21,109 nucleotides of DNA, taken from a virus. The stretch covers positions 1-21,109 of the IMG/VR virus record IMGVR_UViG_3300012356_000008. One strand, written 5' to 3'. Position numbers and translations under genes: made by a program. Shown one piece after another: positions 14,328 through 21,109 of this stretch (within the stretch, counting starts at the first letter, position 1; every line of letters begins with the position of its first letter). Under the pieces are notes generated by a model that did no database searches, was not told the DNA's origin, and saw nothing but the letters and a program-made list of their open reading frames with translations.

Positions 14328-17300
14328 ATGGCTATCACATTTGACGCGGCTACTGGAAATAAGGTTGCAAGTGGAACCACGAACACGTGGTCGCATACCG
14401 TCGCGTCTAGCCAAAGCAATCAAATCCTTGTCGTGAGTGTCGATTCAGGAGCCAGCATATCGGGTATCACCTACAACAGTGTCGCCATGACACAACTTAC
14501 CTCAATCACCTATGGCGGCAGTGAGATACTTTCGCTGTGGTATCTAGTAGCGCCCGCGCAAGGGGCTCACAACGTCGTTATAACCGCTAGCGGAACCACG
14601 TTTATTGTCGGTGTTTCCGCTTCCTATTACAACGTCGCACAAACAAGCATGTTTGGAACGGCTGTAACCAACTCAGGAACCGGAACAGCTAGTACCAATA
14701 CGGTTACTACCTCCAACACCAATCAATGGGTGATTGATACCGTCAACAATGCAGCGGCTAGCACGGATACAGCCACAGCCAGCCAGAACAAGCGTTTCCA
14801 ACCAGCAACCAGTGGAGCCGCTGAAGGCGATATTGTAGCGACCGGCTCCAATATGACGCTTACGTGGTCGTTCACGTCAGGCAACTGGGCACAGATCTCA
14901 GTTGCGATGTTCATTGCGACGACCAATTTCACGACCACAATCACTGATACACAACTGACTTCATTCTCTGCTGAAGCCAGTACAGTACAAACCAATGTGA
15001 TCACCGAGCGACTCACTTCATTTACAGCAGAGGCAAGTGCAAGTCAAACAAACGTAATCACCGAACAACTCACCACGTTTTCAGCCAATGCCACGGTGAC
15101 AAAGAGTCTGGCATCCGTTCCCACAGGCATTCATGTGTTTATCAGTGGCGTAGAAGTGATGATTTATGAGGGATCATTCGAGATTGACGACTCTGTAAAT
15201 GCGGTTTCAACATGCACATTTACGATTCGAGATGATTCAGGGACTAACCACTACACAAAACGACAGCAGGTTCTAGTCATCGATAGCGTCAAAGGATTGG
15301 TTTATAGCGGATACATCAACTCAGTAGAAGAAGATAGAGAGAGCCCGAATACCCTGATTAAATCCGCTGTAGCCATACGAGATAATCATGATCTGGCTGA
15401 AAAGCGAACTTATCCAGGACCAGACTTCACCAATGCCTACGCGGGAACGATTGCTACCTCTCTCTTAGACATTCTTGCTGTGGAAGGCGTGACTGCGCAA
15501 TATGCCAATCGCAGAGAAACCACGCAAGGGCAGTTTGCATTAGGGACGCTTACAGGCGTTACATCCGCTACGAATGTAGGGGATGGGAACCTGGAATTGA
15601 GCCCAGCAGGGACGCCTGTAACCATCATAGAGAGTACCACGTCCGACTTTTCAAGTGGGACATTAACTACCTGCACAGCGGCGAATAACACGCTCACAGC
15701 CACGCCGACGAATACGATCAAATTGACAGGGCAAATGAATGTCGCGGGAATCAGTAATCCAGCCGTCTACTACAAGATTTACTCAGGTTCTTACACGCTA
15801 CAGTCGCGCGATTTCCTGCACTACAGCGTCTGGATTGATGACGCTTCACCAGAGAAAAAAGCAGCCGTTGATATTATTTTTACCGATGGAACCTCTTTAC
15901 GTGATGTGACCAACTTCGGCTATGTCGATGATAATGATATCTTACCAGCGGCAAATGCTGACCTGGGAGGGTTAGCTAGCGGTCGGTGGTATACACGTCT
16001 GATGAATATTTCAGGAAATATTAAGACTGTTGCGTATGTGTCCGTTGCCCTGGCAGGGACACAAACAGGCGTCTATACTGCCTACTTCAAAAATATTGAA
16101 ATCCGCAATTATCCTTTAGACAGGTGGCTCAACCCAAATCAAAGTACGACATTGCGCATCACTATTTTCAATGGCACATTGCAAACACCTGCTCAGCAAC
16201 TACAGTCCATTGGCTACGAAAACTGTGCACTCACGATCGTACCGACCTACGACCTGCCTGTTTATCCAGCGGTAGGAAATGGCCAGGGAGATGCGAATAG
16301 CATCCTGACCAGCTATCCATCCCCGCTCAACATGCCCTATCGCGTGTCATCTGCATACAGCATCAGCGCCGGGGGCATTCTGAGAGCAAGCTTGATTAAT
16401 TGGAGTGCAACGGAGCCCGGCAATACAGCAGCCGATACGCAAAAAACAAAGGCTGTAGTGAAATATCAACTGGACAATGGCGCGCTCGTAGAATGCACCA
16501 ATGGGCAATCCTTGCCTGGCCTTGTGCCAGGGATGAACTTAAGCAGTCGCACGCTTACCCTCTATGAAGAGTTTTACGCCTTGCAAGGGGCATCACCAGA
16601 GGTAGCGCCGTCTTTCAATTCGGTTGTCGTGGCCGTGCAACCATCGTACGCATGCACGAAGTCTGATGTGGCTTACACGACCGTGTGGAGCGCAGGTGAA
16701 GCCGGGACAACCTTCAGTTCTACCGTCGCACTACAAAATGCGCTCACCTTGATTGGGGCAACGCGCAATTGGGACTTCTTGCAGGTTGCCGGGCAAACGT
16801 CGTTCCTGGGATCAGCAGGTGATACGCTCTTCAATCAATCGTATCAATTCGGGAATCCGTCTGCTGGGAATGAATCAAAAACACGATTTGATTTCGCAGG
16901 GACGTACACTAATTGCACCATTGAATGTGATGTCAACATTCAATCGGACATACAAATCGGCGTGGTGTACCGATCCACTAACTTCAGTACGAATAATGGC
17001 TCCTATGCGTACGTTGCGTGGGTAAGTGCCTCTGCGATAACTCTAAAAAGAGGTACCAATACCACAGGCGGCGGCGCGGGAACAACGATTAGCACAGTAG
17101 GAATCACGCTCACAGGTGGGAGTTGGCATAAGCTCAAAGTGATTGTGAATGGTTCAAGTCATCAGGTATTTCTTGATGATGTACGATTTATCAATAGCAC
17201 CGATGCGACCTTTAGCGGTAGCGGCAGCGTTGGCGTCTTTGGCGTCTCGCCAACACAGGCGTACCCACAATTCAACTTCGACAATTTCGGCGTGATGCCA

Positions 17301-19370
17301 CTACTCACGGGGACGTGGCTATCACCGGCTGTTTCGCTTACAGCCGCAAGTACGTACGGCAATAGTTTCATTGCCTGGCGTGATCGGTCGGAAAGCCCAG
17401 CGTCTAACGATAGTATCCTGGTAGAGATGACTATCAATGGTGGGAGCACCTGGACAGCCTGCGCCAATGGCACAGCGCTTCCAGTGTTTAATGTTGGCAG
17501 CAATCTTTCAGGTGTTTCTTTGCAGATTCGTATCACGCTCACCACCACGACGGCTTCAAAAATGCCAGCCATTGATACACTGTGGTGGCTCATCACAGGC
17601 GGATTTTCTAGCTCCGGTACCCGTACCAGCCTTGCACTGCCTATGACCGGAGTAGGGCGACTCGGTAGTTCTGTCGTTGCCTGGAATGCCACGCTTCCGA
17701 CGGGCACAACGCTCGGAGTGGATGTTGCGTTTGACGGCGGCTCATGGGTAGATGTGACCAGTGGCAATGGACAGCCCTTCCCTGTGTTTACCGGGCAGGT
17801 GGCACCAGCTATCGACACGTTTGCCAGCAACACAAGCGCCAACTATACCAATACAAATCGTTCTGGGGGCTCTGTAGCCACTGTGACGTATAACACAGCC
17901 AATAGTCGTCTCACACTGACGGGGGGCTCTAAGGCGCTCTATATCGCTAACAGTCCAACCAATACGGGCGATGTTGAGCTGCTCTTCGACATGGATGAAA
18001 GCGATAGCGGGGGCCTGGTGTGGCATTATCAAGATACAGATAATTTCTATGAGTTGGTGGTAGCTGATGCTTCTGCTTCTGTGAATCCGAATACAATCAG
18101 TCTCTTTAGAATTTCTTCAGGCACACGAACACAGTTAGGCGCAACGACGGCTATCTCATTTGCCAGGGGGACGTACCACCGCTTTAAAGTCCACTACGAA
18201 ATAAATATCCATCTGGCAACCTGTTATATCGATGGCTTGCAAGTACTACAAGTGACTGCCATCCTGCCTGCTACGGGCAAATCTGGACTCAGAAATGACG
18301 GTGGCACATCTCGCTATTATTCACTGCAAATACAACCTTTGAGTGCAGATGTCAGCTCGGATTACGTCCAAACACGATTGAGACTAGCCAGTACTGATCC
18401 AACTGTCACACCGCAAATATCTGACCATACTATAGCGGCGTATGGCACAACGATACAGCCAGGCGCGCTTATTCCCCAAACGGACTATATTTTCAAATAT
18501 ATCAATGAGTGCTTTGACGATTTAATCAAACAATCCTCAGCAAGTGGCGGACAGTGGTGGTGGAATATCGACAAGTATCTTGTCGCTTCCATGCTGCCAA
18601 ACGCGGGCATACCAGCTCCCTGGCTCGGTTCGTCAGTACTCAATCCTGACGGGACTGCTGACTTTCTTGACGCTGGCTTGAAAGTCATTGATGAGTCGGA
18701 CCTGTACAGAAACAGGCAGATCATCACGAATGTCATGGATACCGCGTCCATCAATGAAACTAGGGCGGGCGATGGTATCTCACGAACATGGACATTCAAG
18801 TACAACTGGGCTAGCGCGCCTGCTATCACCGTGAATGGTGTTATTGCTACCGTGGGTGTGAAGGGCGTGGACACAGGCAAGATGTTCTACTACGCGGTAG
18901 ACGATCCTATCATTGCAGTGGATGACAGCATCGCAACGTACACAGCCGCGTATGCTATCAAGTTCGTAGGCACAGGCCAGTTCCTCACCTACAGCCAATA
19001 TGACAATCTGACAGAACAAGCTGCTGTAGCACTTAAAGACAACACCAGCGGCATTGTCGAAAATGTAGAGGATGGCACTGGCCTCACAAAGGCAGCGGGT
19101 GATGCTCTTGCACAGGCGCGCGTGAAGCAATACGGCGTGCGTGGCAAGAAATTAGAAGCCACGACTTTGAGAGAAGGGTTAGCGCCTGGCATGCTCTTGC
19201 CTGCCTTTATTCCTGAACATGATTTGTTTGACACACTCATGCTTATCAGAAATATCAAAACGCGCTTGACGCCAGACGGCGCGACTGGCCTGCATAAGTT
19301 CTGGTATACCATAGAGGCTATATCCGGCGCAGACATTGGTGACTGGACAGAAATGTATAGAAAGCGATAA
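14328..19370 (+). CDS. Giant modular tail hub/tail-tip adhesion protein (1680 aa)
   Basis: A start 6 bases after AAGGA opens a single 1680-codon frame. Residues 1-200 form an extracellular-type beta domain (SITYGGSEILSLWYLVAPAQ and similar). Residues about 205-260 are three short repeats. A hub N-terminal part lies at about 264-420 (GIHVFISGVEVMIYEGSFEI, DSVKGLVYSGYINSVEEDR, NAYAGTIATSLLDILAVEGV) and a hub C-terminal part at about 1372-1680 (FKYINECFDDLIKQSS, GGQWWWNIDKYLVAS, LRE..APG.LLP). Between them lie a jelly-roll CBM-like module (428-598), three copies of a roughly 95-residue beta module with Trp and NG.-LP signatures (about 675-771, 998-1091, 1099-1157 plus 1340-1371) and two LamG-like domains (about 849-990 and 1161-1338), the second nested in the third copy. 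It probably binds host surface glycans at the tail tip. No catalytic motif was found. Boundaries are approximate. Confidence 0.8.
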   Translation: MAITFDAATGNKVASGTTNTWSHTVASSQSNQILVVSVDSGASISGITYNSVAMTQLTSITYGGSEILSLWYLVAPAQGAHNVVITASGTTFIVGVSASYYNVAQTSMFGTAVTNSGTGTASTNTVTTSNTNQWVIDTVNNAAASTDTATASQNKRFQPATSGAAEGDIVATGSNMTLTWSFTSGNWAQISVAMFIATTNFTTTITDTQLTSFSAEASTVQTNVITERLTSFTAEASASQTNVITEQLTTFSANATVTKSLASVPTGIHVFISGVEVMIYEGSFEIDDSVNAVSTCTFTIRDDSGTNHYTKRQQVLVIDSVKGLVYSGYINSVEEDRESPNTLIKSAVAIRDNHDLAEKRTYPGPDFTNAYAGTIATSLLDILAVEGVTAQYANRRETTQGQFALGTLTGVTSATNVGDGNLELSPAGTPVTIIESTTSDFSSGTLTTCTAANNTLTATPTNTIKLTGQMNVAGISNPAVYYKIYSGSYTLQSRDFLHYSVWIDDASPEKKAAVDIIFTDGTSLRDVTNFGYVDDNDILPAANADLGGLASGRWYTRLMNISGNIKTVAYVSVALAGTQTGVYTAYFKNIEIRNYPLDRWLNPNQSTTLRITIFNGTLQTPAQQLQSIGYENCALTIVPTYDLPVYPAVGNGQGDANSILTSYPSPLNMPYRVSSAYSISAGGILRASLINWSATEPGNTAADTQKTKAVVKYQLDNGALVECTNGQSLPGLVPGMNLSSRTLTLYEEFYALQGASPEVAPSFNSVVVAVQPSYACTKSDVAYTTVWSAGEAGTTFSSTVALQNALTLIGATRNWDFLQVAGQTSFLGSAGDTLFNQSYQFGNPSAGNESKTRFDFAGTYTNCTIECDVNIQSDIQIGVVYRSTNFSTNNGSYAYVAWVSASAITLKRGTNTTGGGAGTTISTVGITLTGGSWHKLKVIVNGSSHQVFLDDVRFINSTDATFSGSGSVGVFGVSPTQAYPQFNFDNFGVMPLLTGTWLSPAVSLTAASTYGNSFIAWRDRSESPASNDSILVEMTINGGSTWTACANGTALPVFNVGSNLSGVSLQIRITLTTTTASKMPAIDTLWWLITGGFSSSGTRTSLALPMTGVGRLGSSVVAWNATLPTGTTLGVDVAFDGGSWVDVTSGNGQPFPVFTGQVAPAIDTFASNTSANYTNTNRSGGSVATVTYNTANSRLTLTGGSKALYIANSPTNTGDVELLFDMDESDSGGLVWHYQDTDNFYELVVADASASVNPNTISLFRISSGTRTQLGATTAISFARGTYHRFKVHYEINIHLATCYIDGLQVLQVTAILPATGKSGLRNDGGTSRYYSLQIQPLSADVSSDYVQTRLRLASTDPTVTPQISDHTIAAYGTTIQPGALIPQTDYIFKYINECFDDLIKQSSASGGQWWWNIDKYLVASMLPNAGIPAPWLGSSVLNPDGTADFLDAGLKVIDESDLYRNRQIITNVMDTASINETRAGDGISRTWTFKYNWASAPAITVNGVIATVGVKGVDTGKMFYYAVDDPIIAVDDSIATYTAAYAIKFVGTGQFLTYSQYDNLTEQAAVALKDNTSGIVENVEDGTGLTKAAGDALAQARVKQYGVRGKKLEATTLREGLAPGMLLPAFIPEHDLFDTLMLIRNIKTRLTPDGATGLHKFWYTIEAISGADIGDWTEMYRKR
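14940..15110 (+). repeat. Three 19-20 residue repeats in the hub protein linker
   Basis: Units encode ITDTQLTSFSAEASTVQTNV (14940-14999), ITERLTSFTAEASASQTNV (15000-15056) and a shorter ITEQLTTFSANATVTKSL (from 15057). Codons differ between copies, so the repeats are protein-level and not recent duplications. They link the N-terminal beta domain to the hub core and may be a flexible or beta-strand spacer. Confidence 0.75.
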
Positions 19371-19381
19371 GGAAGAAGAGT

Positions 19382-19576
19382 ATGCTGCAAGTCATTTCAA
19401 CGATCATTTTTTACGTGTGGATGTTTTTGACGCTGTTCTTCGTGTGGCGAATCTGGCAGAACAGTGTTACCACTGCGCAAGCATGGCAGACGCTTATTAC
19501 TGTAACGGTGAAAACGTCTGAAGCGGCGCAAAAAGCTGCTGAAGCAGCGGCTACCCTTGCAAGGGAAAAGCCGTGA
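19382..19576 (+). CDS. Small membrane protein, holin candidate (64 aa)
   Basis: AAGGA (19369-19373) lies 8 bases before the ATG. Residues about 3-24 are a clear membrane segment (ISTIIFYVWMFLTLFFVWRI), followed by a Thr-rich stretch and an Ala/Glu/Lys helix (TSEAAQKAAEAAATLAREKP) that could lie in the cytoplasm or as a coiled coil. The size and single N-terminal segment are compatible with a class III-type holin or a virion membrane protein, but no family motif proves either. The TGA overlaps the GTG of the next gene (GTGA), so the two are coupled. It begins a set of three adjacent membrane-protein genes. Confidence 0.65.
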   Translation: MLQVISTIIFYVWMFLTLFFVWRIWQNSVTTAQAWQTLITVTVKTSEAAQKAAEAAATLAREKP

Positions 19577-19935
19577 TCACGTTTTTAAATGGAGCGTTAC
19601 CGATCTTGCAGGCTGTGTTTGTTCTGGCCGCAGTAGTCGGAGGGATATTTGTATTTCGGAGTACTAAGAGAACAGGCATCATACAAATCCAGAATGATAC
19701 CATTGCTGCTATGCAGCAACAAATTGATGCCTTGAAATCTGGTCAGGATACGCTACAAAAAGAGAATAGCCATCTTCAATATGTCATCGAAACAATTTCA
19801 GAAGCTTTGAAACATAAAGGCATTTTGATCACAATCAATGGAGAAATGATCACATTGGAAGATACAAAGAGTCAGAGTAGCGTGATCAGAAGATCAACAA
19901 AACGGCCAATAATAAAGAGAGAAGAAACATCATGA
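19573..19935 (+). CDS. Membrane-anchored coiled-coil protein (120 aa)
   Basis: The GTG start overlaps the previous stop. The first 30 residues hold one membrane segment (LPILQAVFVLAAVVGGIFVF), then a basic turn (RSTKRTG). A coiled coil follows at about residues 38-75 (QNDTIAAMQQQIDALKSGQD, then TLQKENSHLQYVIETISEAL), a short beta hairpin (GILITINGEMITLED) and a basic tail. This topology resembles the small phage membrane proteins often found beside lysis genes, and could be a holin partner, an anti-holin or a spanin-like protein. No lipobox or signal peptidase site is seen. The TGA overlaps the ATG of a 28-codon gene. Confidence 0.65.
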   Translation: MITFLNGALPILQAVFVLAAVVGGIFVFRSTKRTGIIQIQNDTIAAMQQQIDALKSGQDTLQKENSHLQYVIETISEALKHKGILITINGEMITLEDTKSQSSVIRRSTKRPIIKREETS

Positions 19936-20018
19936 TTGATATCATCAGATGGACTCTTGCGCTTGCGCTCTGGATTGCATTCGTGTATGAAATCATCAAA
20001 GAACTGAAAGGGAAATAA
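19932..20018 (+). CDS. 28-residue membrane micro-protein
   Basis: An ATG overlapping the previous stop (ATGA) opens a 28-codon frame ending in TAA at 20016-20018. The product begins MIDIIRWTLALALWIAFVYE and ends IIKELKGK: a single hydrophobic helix of about 15-18 residues with a basic C-terminus. Exact coupling at the start, a composition that makes a plausible transmembrane peptide, and only three bases to the next gene argue for real coding. The end of the frame also supplies the AAAGGG Shine-Dalgarno (20007-20012) for the next gene. The role is unknown; a small holin or a holin regulator are possibilities. Confidence 0.6.
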   Translation: MIDIIRWTLALALWIAFVYEIIKELKGK

Positions 20019-20021
20019 AAC

Positions 20022-20405
20022 ATGGCAAATACACTACCAACCGGATCGACTGCTATCACCGATCCAAGCAATCCTCAAAATCAGTTGAAAGTGAACGCTG
20101 ATGGCAGTATCACTATTGGCAGCGGCAATACCACAACGGGTACAAAGAGCAATGTGGCAGGATCGGCCTCTTCTGTAACCATTCTGGCGAGCAATACGAG
20201 CCGCAAGGGAGCGATGGTCTACAACGACTCAACCGCTATCCTCTACCTGGATTTGAGCGGCGGTACAGCGTCTAGCAGCTCTTACAGTGTGCAAGTTTCC
20301 TCGCAAGGCTTCTTTGAGTTGCCAGGACCGACGATCTACAACGGCGCAATTACCGGTATATGGGCATCTGCAAATGGTTCAGCACGCGTGACAGAATTTA
20401 GTTAA
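20022..20405 (+). CDS. Beta-rich phage virion/fibre-type protein (127 aa)
   Basis: This 127-residue protein is Ser/Thr/Gly-rich with no membrane segment. Its second half has the pattern SSVTILASNTSRKGAMVYND, STAILYLDLSGGTASSSSYSV, GFFELPGPTIYNG and GIWASANGSARVTEF, which I recognise as a common small beta domain in phage virion or fibre-associated proteins (signatures N-Asp-Ser, Leu-Tyr, Gly-Ile-Trp). The first 50 residues (PTGSTAITDPSNPQNQLKVN) look like an attachment or linker region. It lies after the membrane genes, an area where phages often keep accessory fibre or head-surface genes. The exact virion location is unknown. Confidence 0.6.
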   Translation: MANTLPTGSTAITDPSNPQNQLKVNADGSITIGSGNTTTGTKSNVAGSASSVTILASNTSRKGAMVYNDSTAILYLDLSGGTASSSSYSVQVSSQGFFELPGPTIYNGAITGIWASANGSARVTEFS

Positions 20406-20418
20406 AGGAGTTGAGATC

Positions 20419-20934
20419 ATGCCATTGTTTTCTCCACAAATTACGCCGCTCGTACTCTACGATGGTGAGCCGGGCGCGGCGGTAGCTCAGACGCTTACTG
20501 CCAATAATGCCTACTTTGTTGGTGTCACACTCTATGCTCCTGCCACATTGACAGGTGTTCGCGTGAAATTTACCACGGGTGGCGCGGGCAATTACGATGT
20601 GGGGATTTACTCAGACAATAGCGGAGTACCCGGAACACTGCTCGCTCACGCGGCAGCTACAATAACCTCTTTGGCAACTTCGACAGCAGTTTTGACTCCT
20701 GCACTCATCGGAGGCAACTTGCCGCTGGCACCGGGGCGCTACTGGCTTGCACTTTGGACATCGAATAGCGCCACGGACAAAGTGTCCGGATTCAACTCCG
20801 CTACCACTATGGTTGCATCGCAAACGGGCGCGAATGGAGCCAATGTGCTGCCAGCAAGCGCATCAACCATCACACCCGCGAACACGCAGTTCAAGCCGTT
20901 CTTAGAGGGCATCCTGTTGGGAGGCTGGTCATAA
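20419..20934 (+). CDS. Putative phage surface/tail-associated protein (171 aa)
   Basis: AAAGGAG (20404-20410) sits 8 bases before the ATG. The 171-residue product is beta-rich and has a recognisable choice-of-anchor-like pattern: LTANNAYFVGVTLYAPATLT, GNYDVGIYSDNSGVPGTLLA and LPLAPGRYWLALWTSN, typical of a jelly-roll domain reporting a 'sum of strands' fold seen in many bacterial surface and phage proteins. No signal peptide is present. The TAA overlaps the next ATG (TAATG), suggesting co-translation with the glycoside hydrolase-like gene, so it may aid binding of that enzyme or of the virion to surface polymer. This is inference from context. Confidence 0.55.
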   Translation: MPLFSPQITPLVLYDGEPGAAVAQTLTANNAYFVGVTLYAPATLTGVRVKFTTGGAGNYDVGIYSDNSGVPGTLLAHAAATITSLATSTAVLTPALIGGNLPLAPGRYWLALWTSNSATDKVSGFNSATTMVASQTGANGANVLPASASTITPANTQFKPFLEGILLGGWS

Positions 20935-21109
20935 TGACGGACAACCCCTACGGCATGACAAGCTTTAACTTTAGCGCTACGACCAATACAGAGCCGCTCT
21001 CGCAGATTATCAGCGATATGCAGGCGCTTGGCCTGACCTGGCTCCGCTATCAGGTACCATGGAAGCTGGTCGAGACGCCGCAGGGGACGTACACCTGGAC
21101 GGCGCTTGA
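20934..21109 (+). CDS. Glycoside hydrolase-like protein, N-terminal part (3' partial)
   Basis: An ATG overlapping the upstream stop opens a frame still open at the right edge (58 codons plus two bases). The start reads MTDNPYGMTSFNFSA, then ISDMQALGLTWLRYQVPWKL and VETPQGTYTWTAL. This is the classical first beta-alpha unit of clan GH-A (GH5/GH39/GH42-like) glycosidases, in which a helix-Leu-Gly-x-x-Trp-x-Arg strand is followed by W-x-x-x-E and G-x-Y-x-W-x-x-L(D). No signal peptide is visible. It could be a lysin, a capsule depolymerase or a host-surface hydrolase. The catalytic acids lie outside the window. Confidence 0.55.
   Translation, partial: MTDNPYGMTSFNFSATTNTEPLSQIISDMQALGLTWLRYQVPWKLVETPQGTYTWTAL

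Noticed and set aside
14940-15110. CRISPR-like or DNA-level tandem repeat
   Set aside because: The units are adjacent, in frame and differ at synonymous positions; they are protein repeats without spacers.
17162-17842. 226-codon open frame on the minus strand
   Set aside because: It is opposite the hub gene, whose frame has clear repeated modules; low-complexity Val/Pro/Ser content shows no domain.
1-21109. Integrase, attachment sites, repressor or tRNA that would prove a prophage
   Set aside because: None was seen on either strand; whether the source is a prophage or a free phage genome remains open.

Overview
The window is one contiguous, single-strand (+) block of structural genes from a siphovirus-type tailed phage or prophage (long non-contractile tail, HK97-type head). 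Genes are packed tightly: many stop/start pairs overlap (ATGA, TAATG, TGATG, GTGA), and Shine-Dalgarno sequences are recognisable before most genes that do not overlap their neighbour. There is no tRNA, rRNA, CRISPR array, transposase, integrase or attachment site. The host cannot be fixed from the sequence. The strong SD sites and gene order suit a Gram-positive-type or Chloroflexota-like host, but that is only a guess.

Head region (1-6740): the C-terminal nuclease part of the large terminase (cut by the left edge), a small DUF3310 protein, a portal fused to a MuF-like minor head domain, two small unknown genes, an HK97-type prohead protease with a long C-terminal extension, the major capsid protein with an N-terminal coiled-coil delta domain, a short intergenic region with two inverted repeats, and a probable head decoration/accessory protein.

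Connector and tail region (6764-14310): gp6-like head-tail connector, a small unknown protein, head-tail joining protein, a small helical protein, HK97 gp10-like protein, DUF3168-type tail terminator, and two related tail-tube proteins, the second carrying an inserted beta-rich domain. Then come a tail assembly chaperone pair joined by an apparent programmed -1 frameshift at an 8-A run, the tape measure protein, and a tail protein with its own inserted module.

Tail tip and lysis/adhesion region (14328-21109): a 1680-residue tail hub protein split by about 950 residues of inserted carbohydrate-binding-like and LamG-like modules. It is followed by three overlapping small membrane-protein genes (one only 28 codons), two beta-rich phage structural proteins, and the start of a clan GH-A-like glycoside hydrolase cut by the right edge.

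Together the genes form a packaging - head - connector - tail - host-recognition/lysis order. The most interesting points are the nested modular hub, the frameshifted chaperone, the domain-inserted second tail-tube protein, the micro-gene in the membrane cluster, and the symmetric dyad after the capsid gene.
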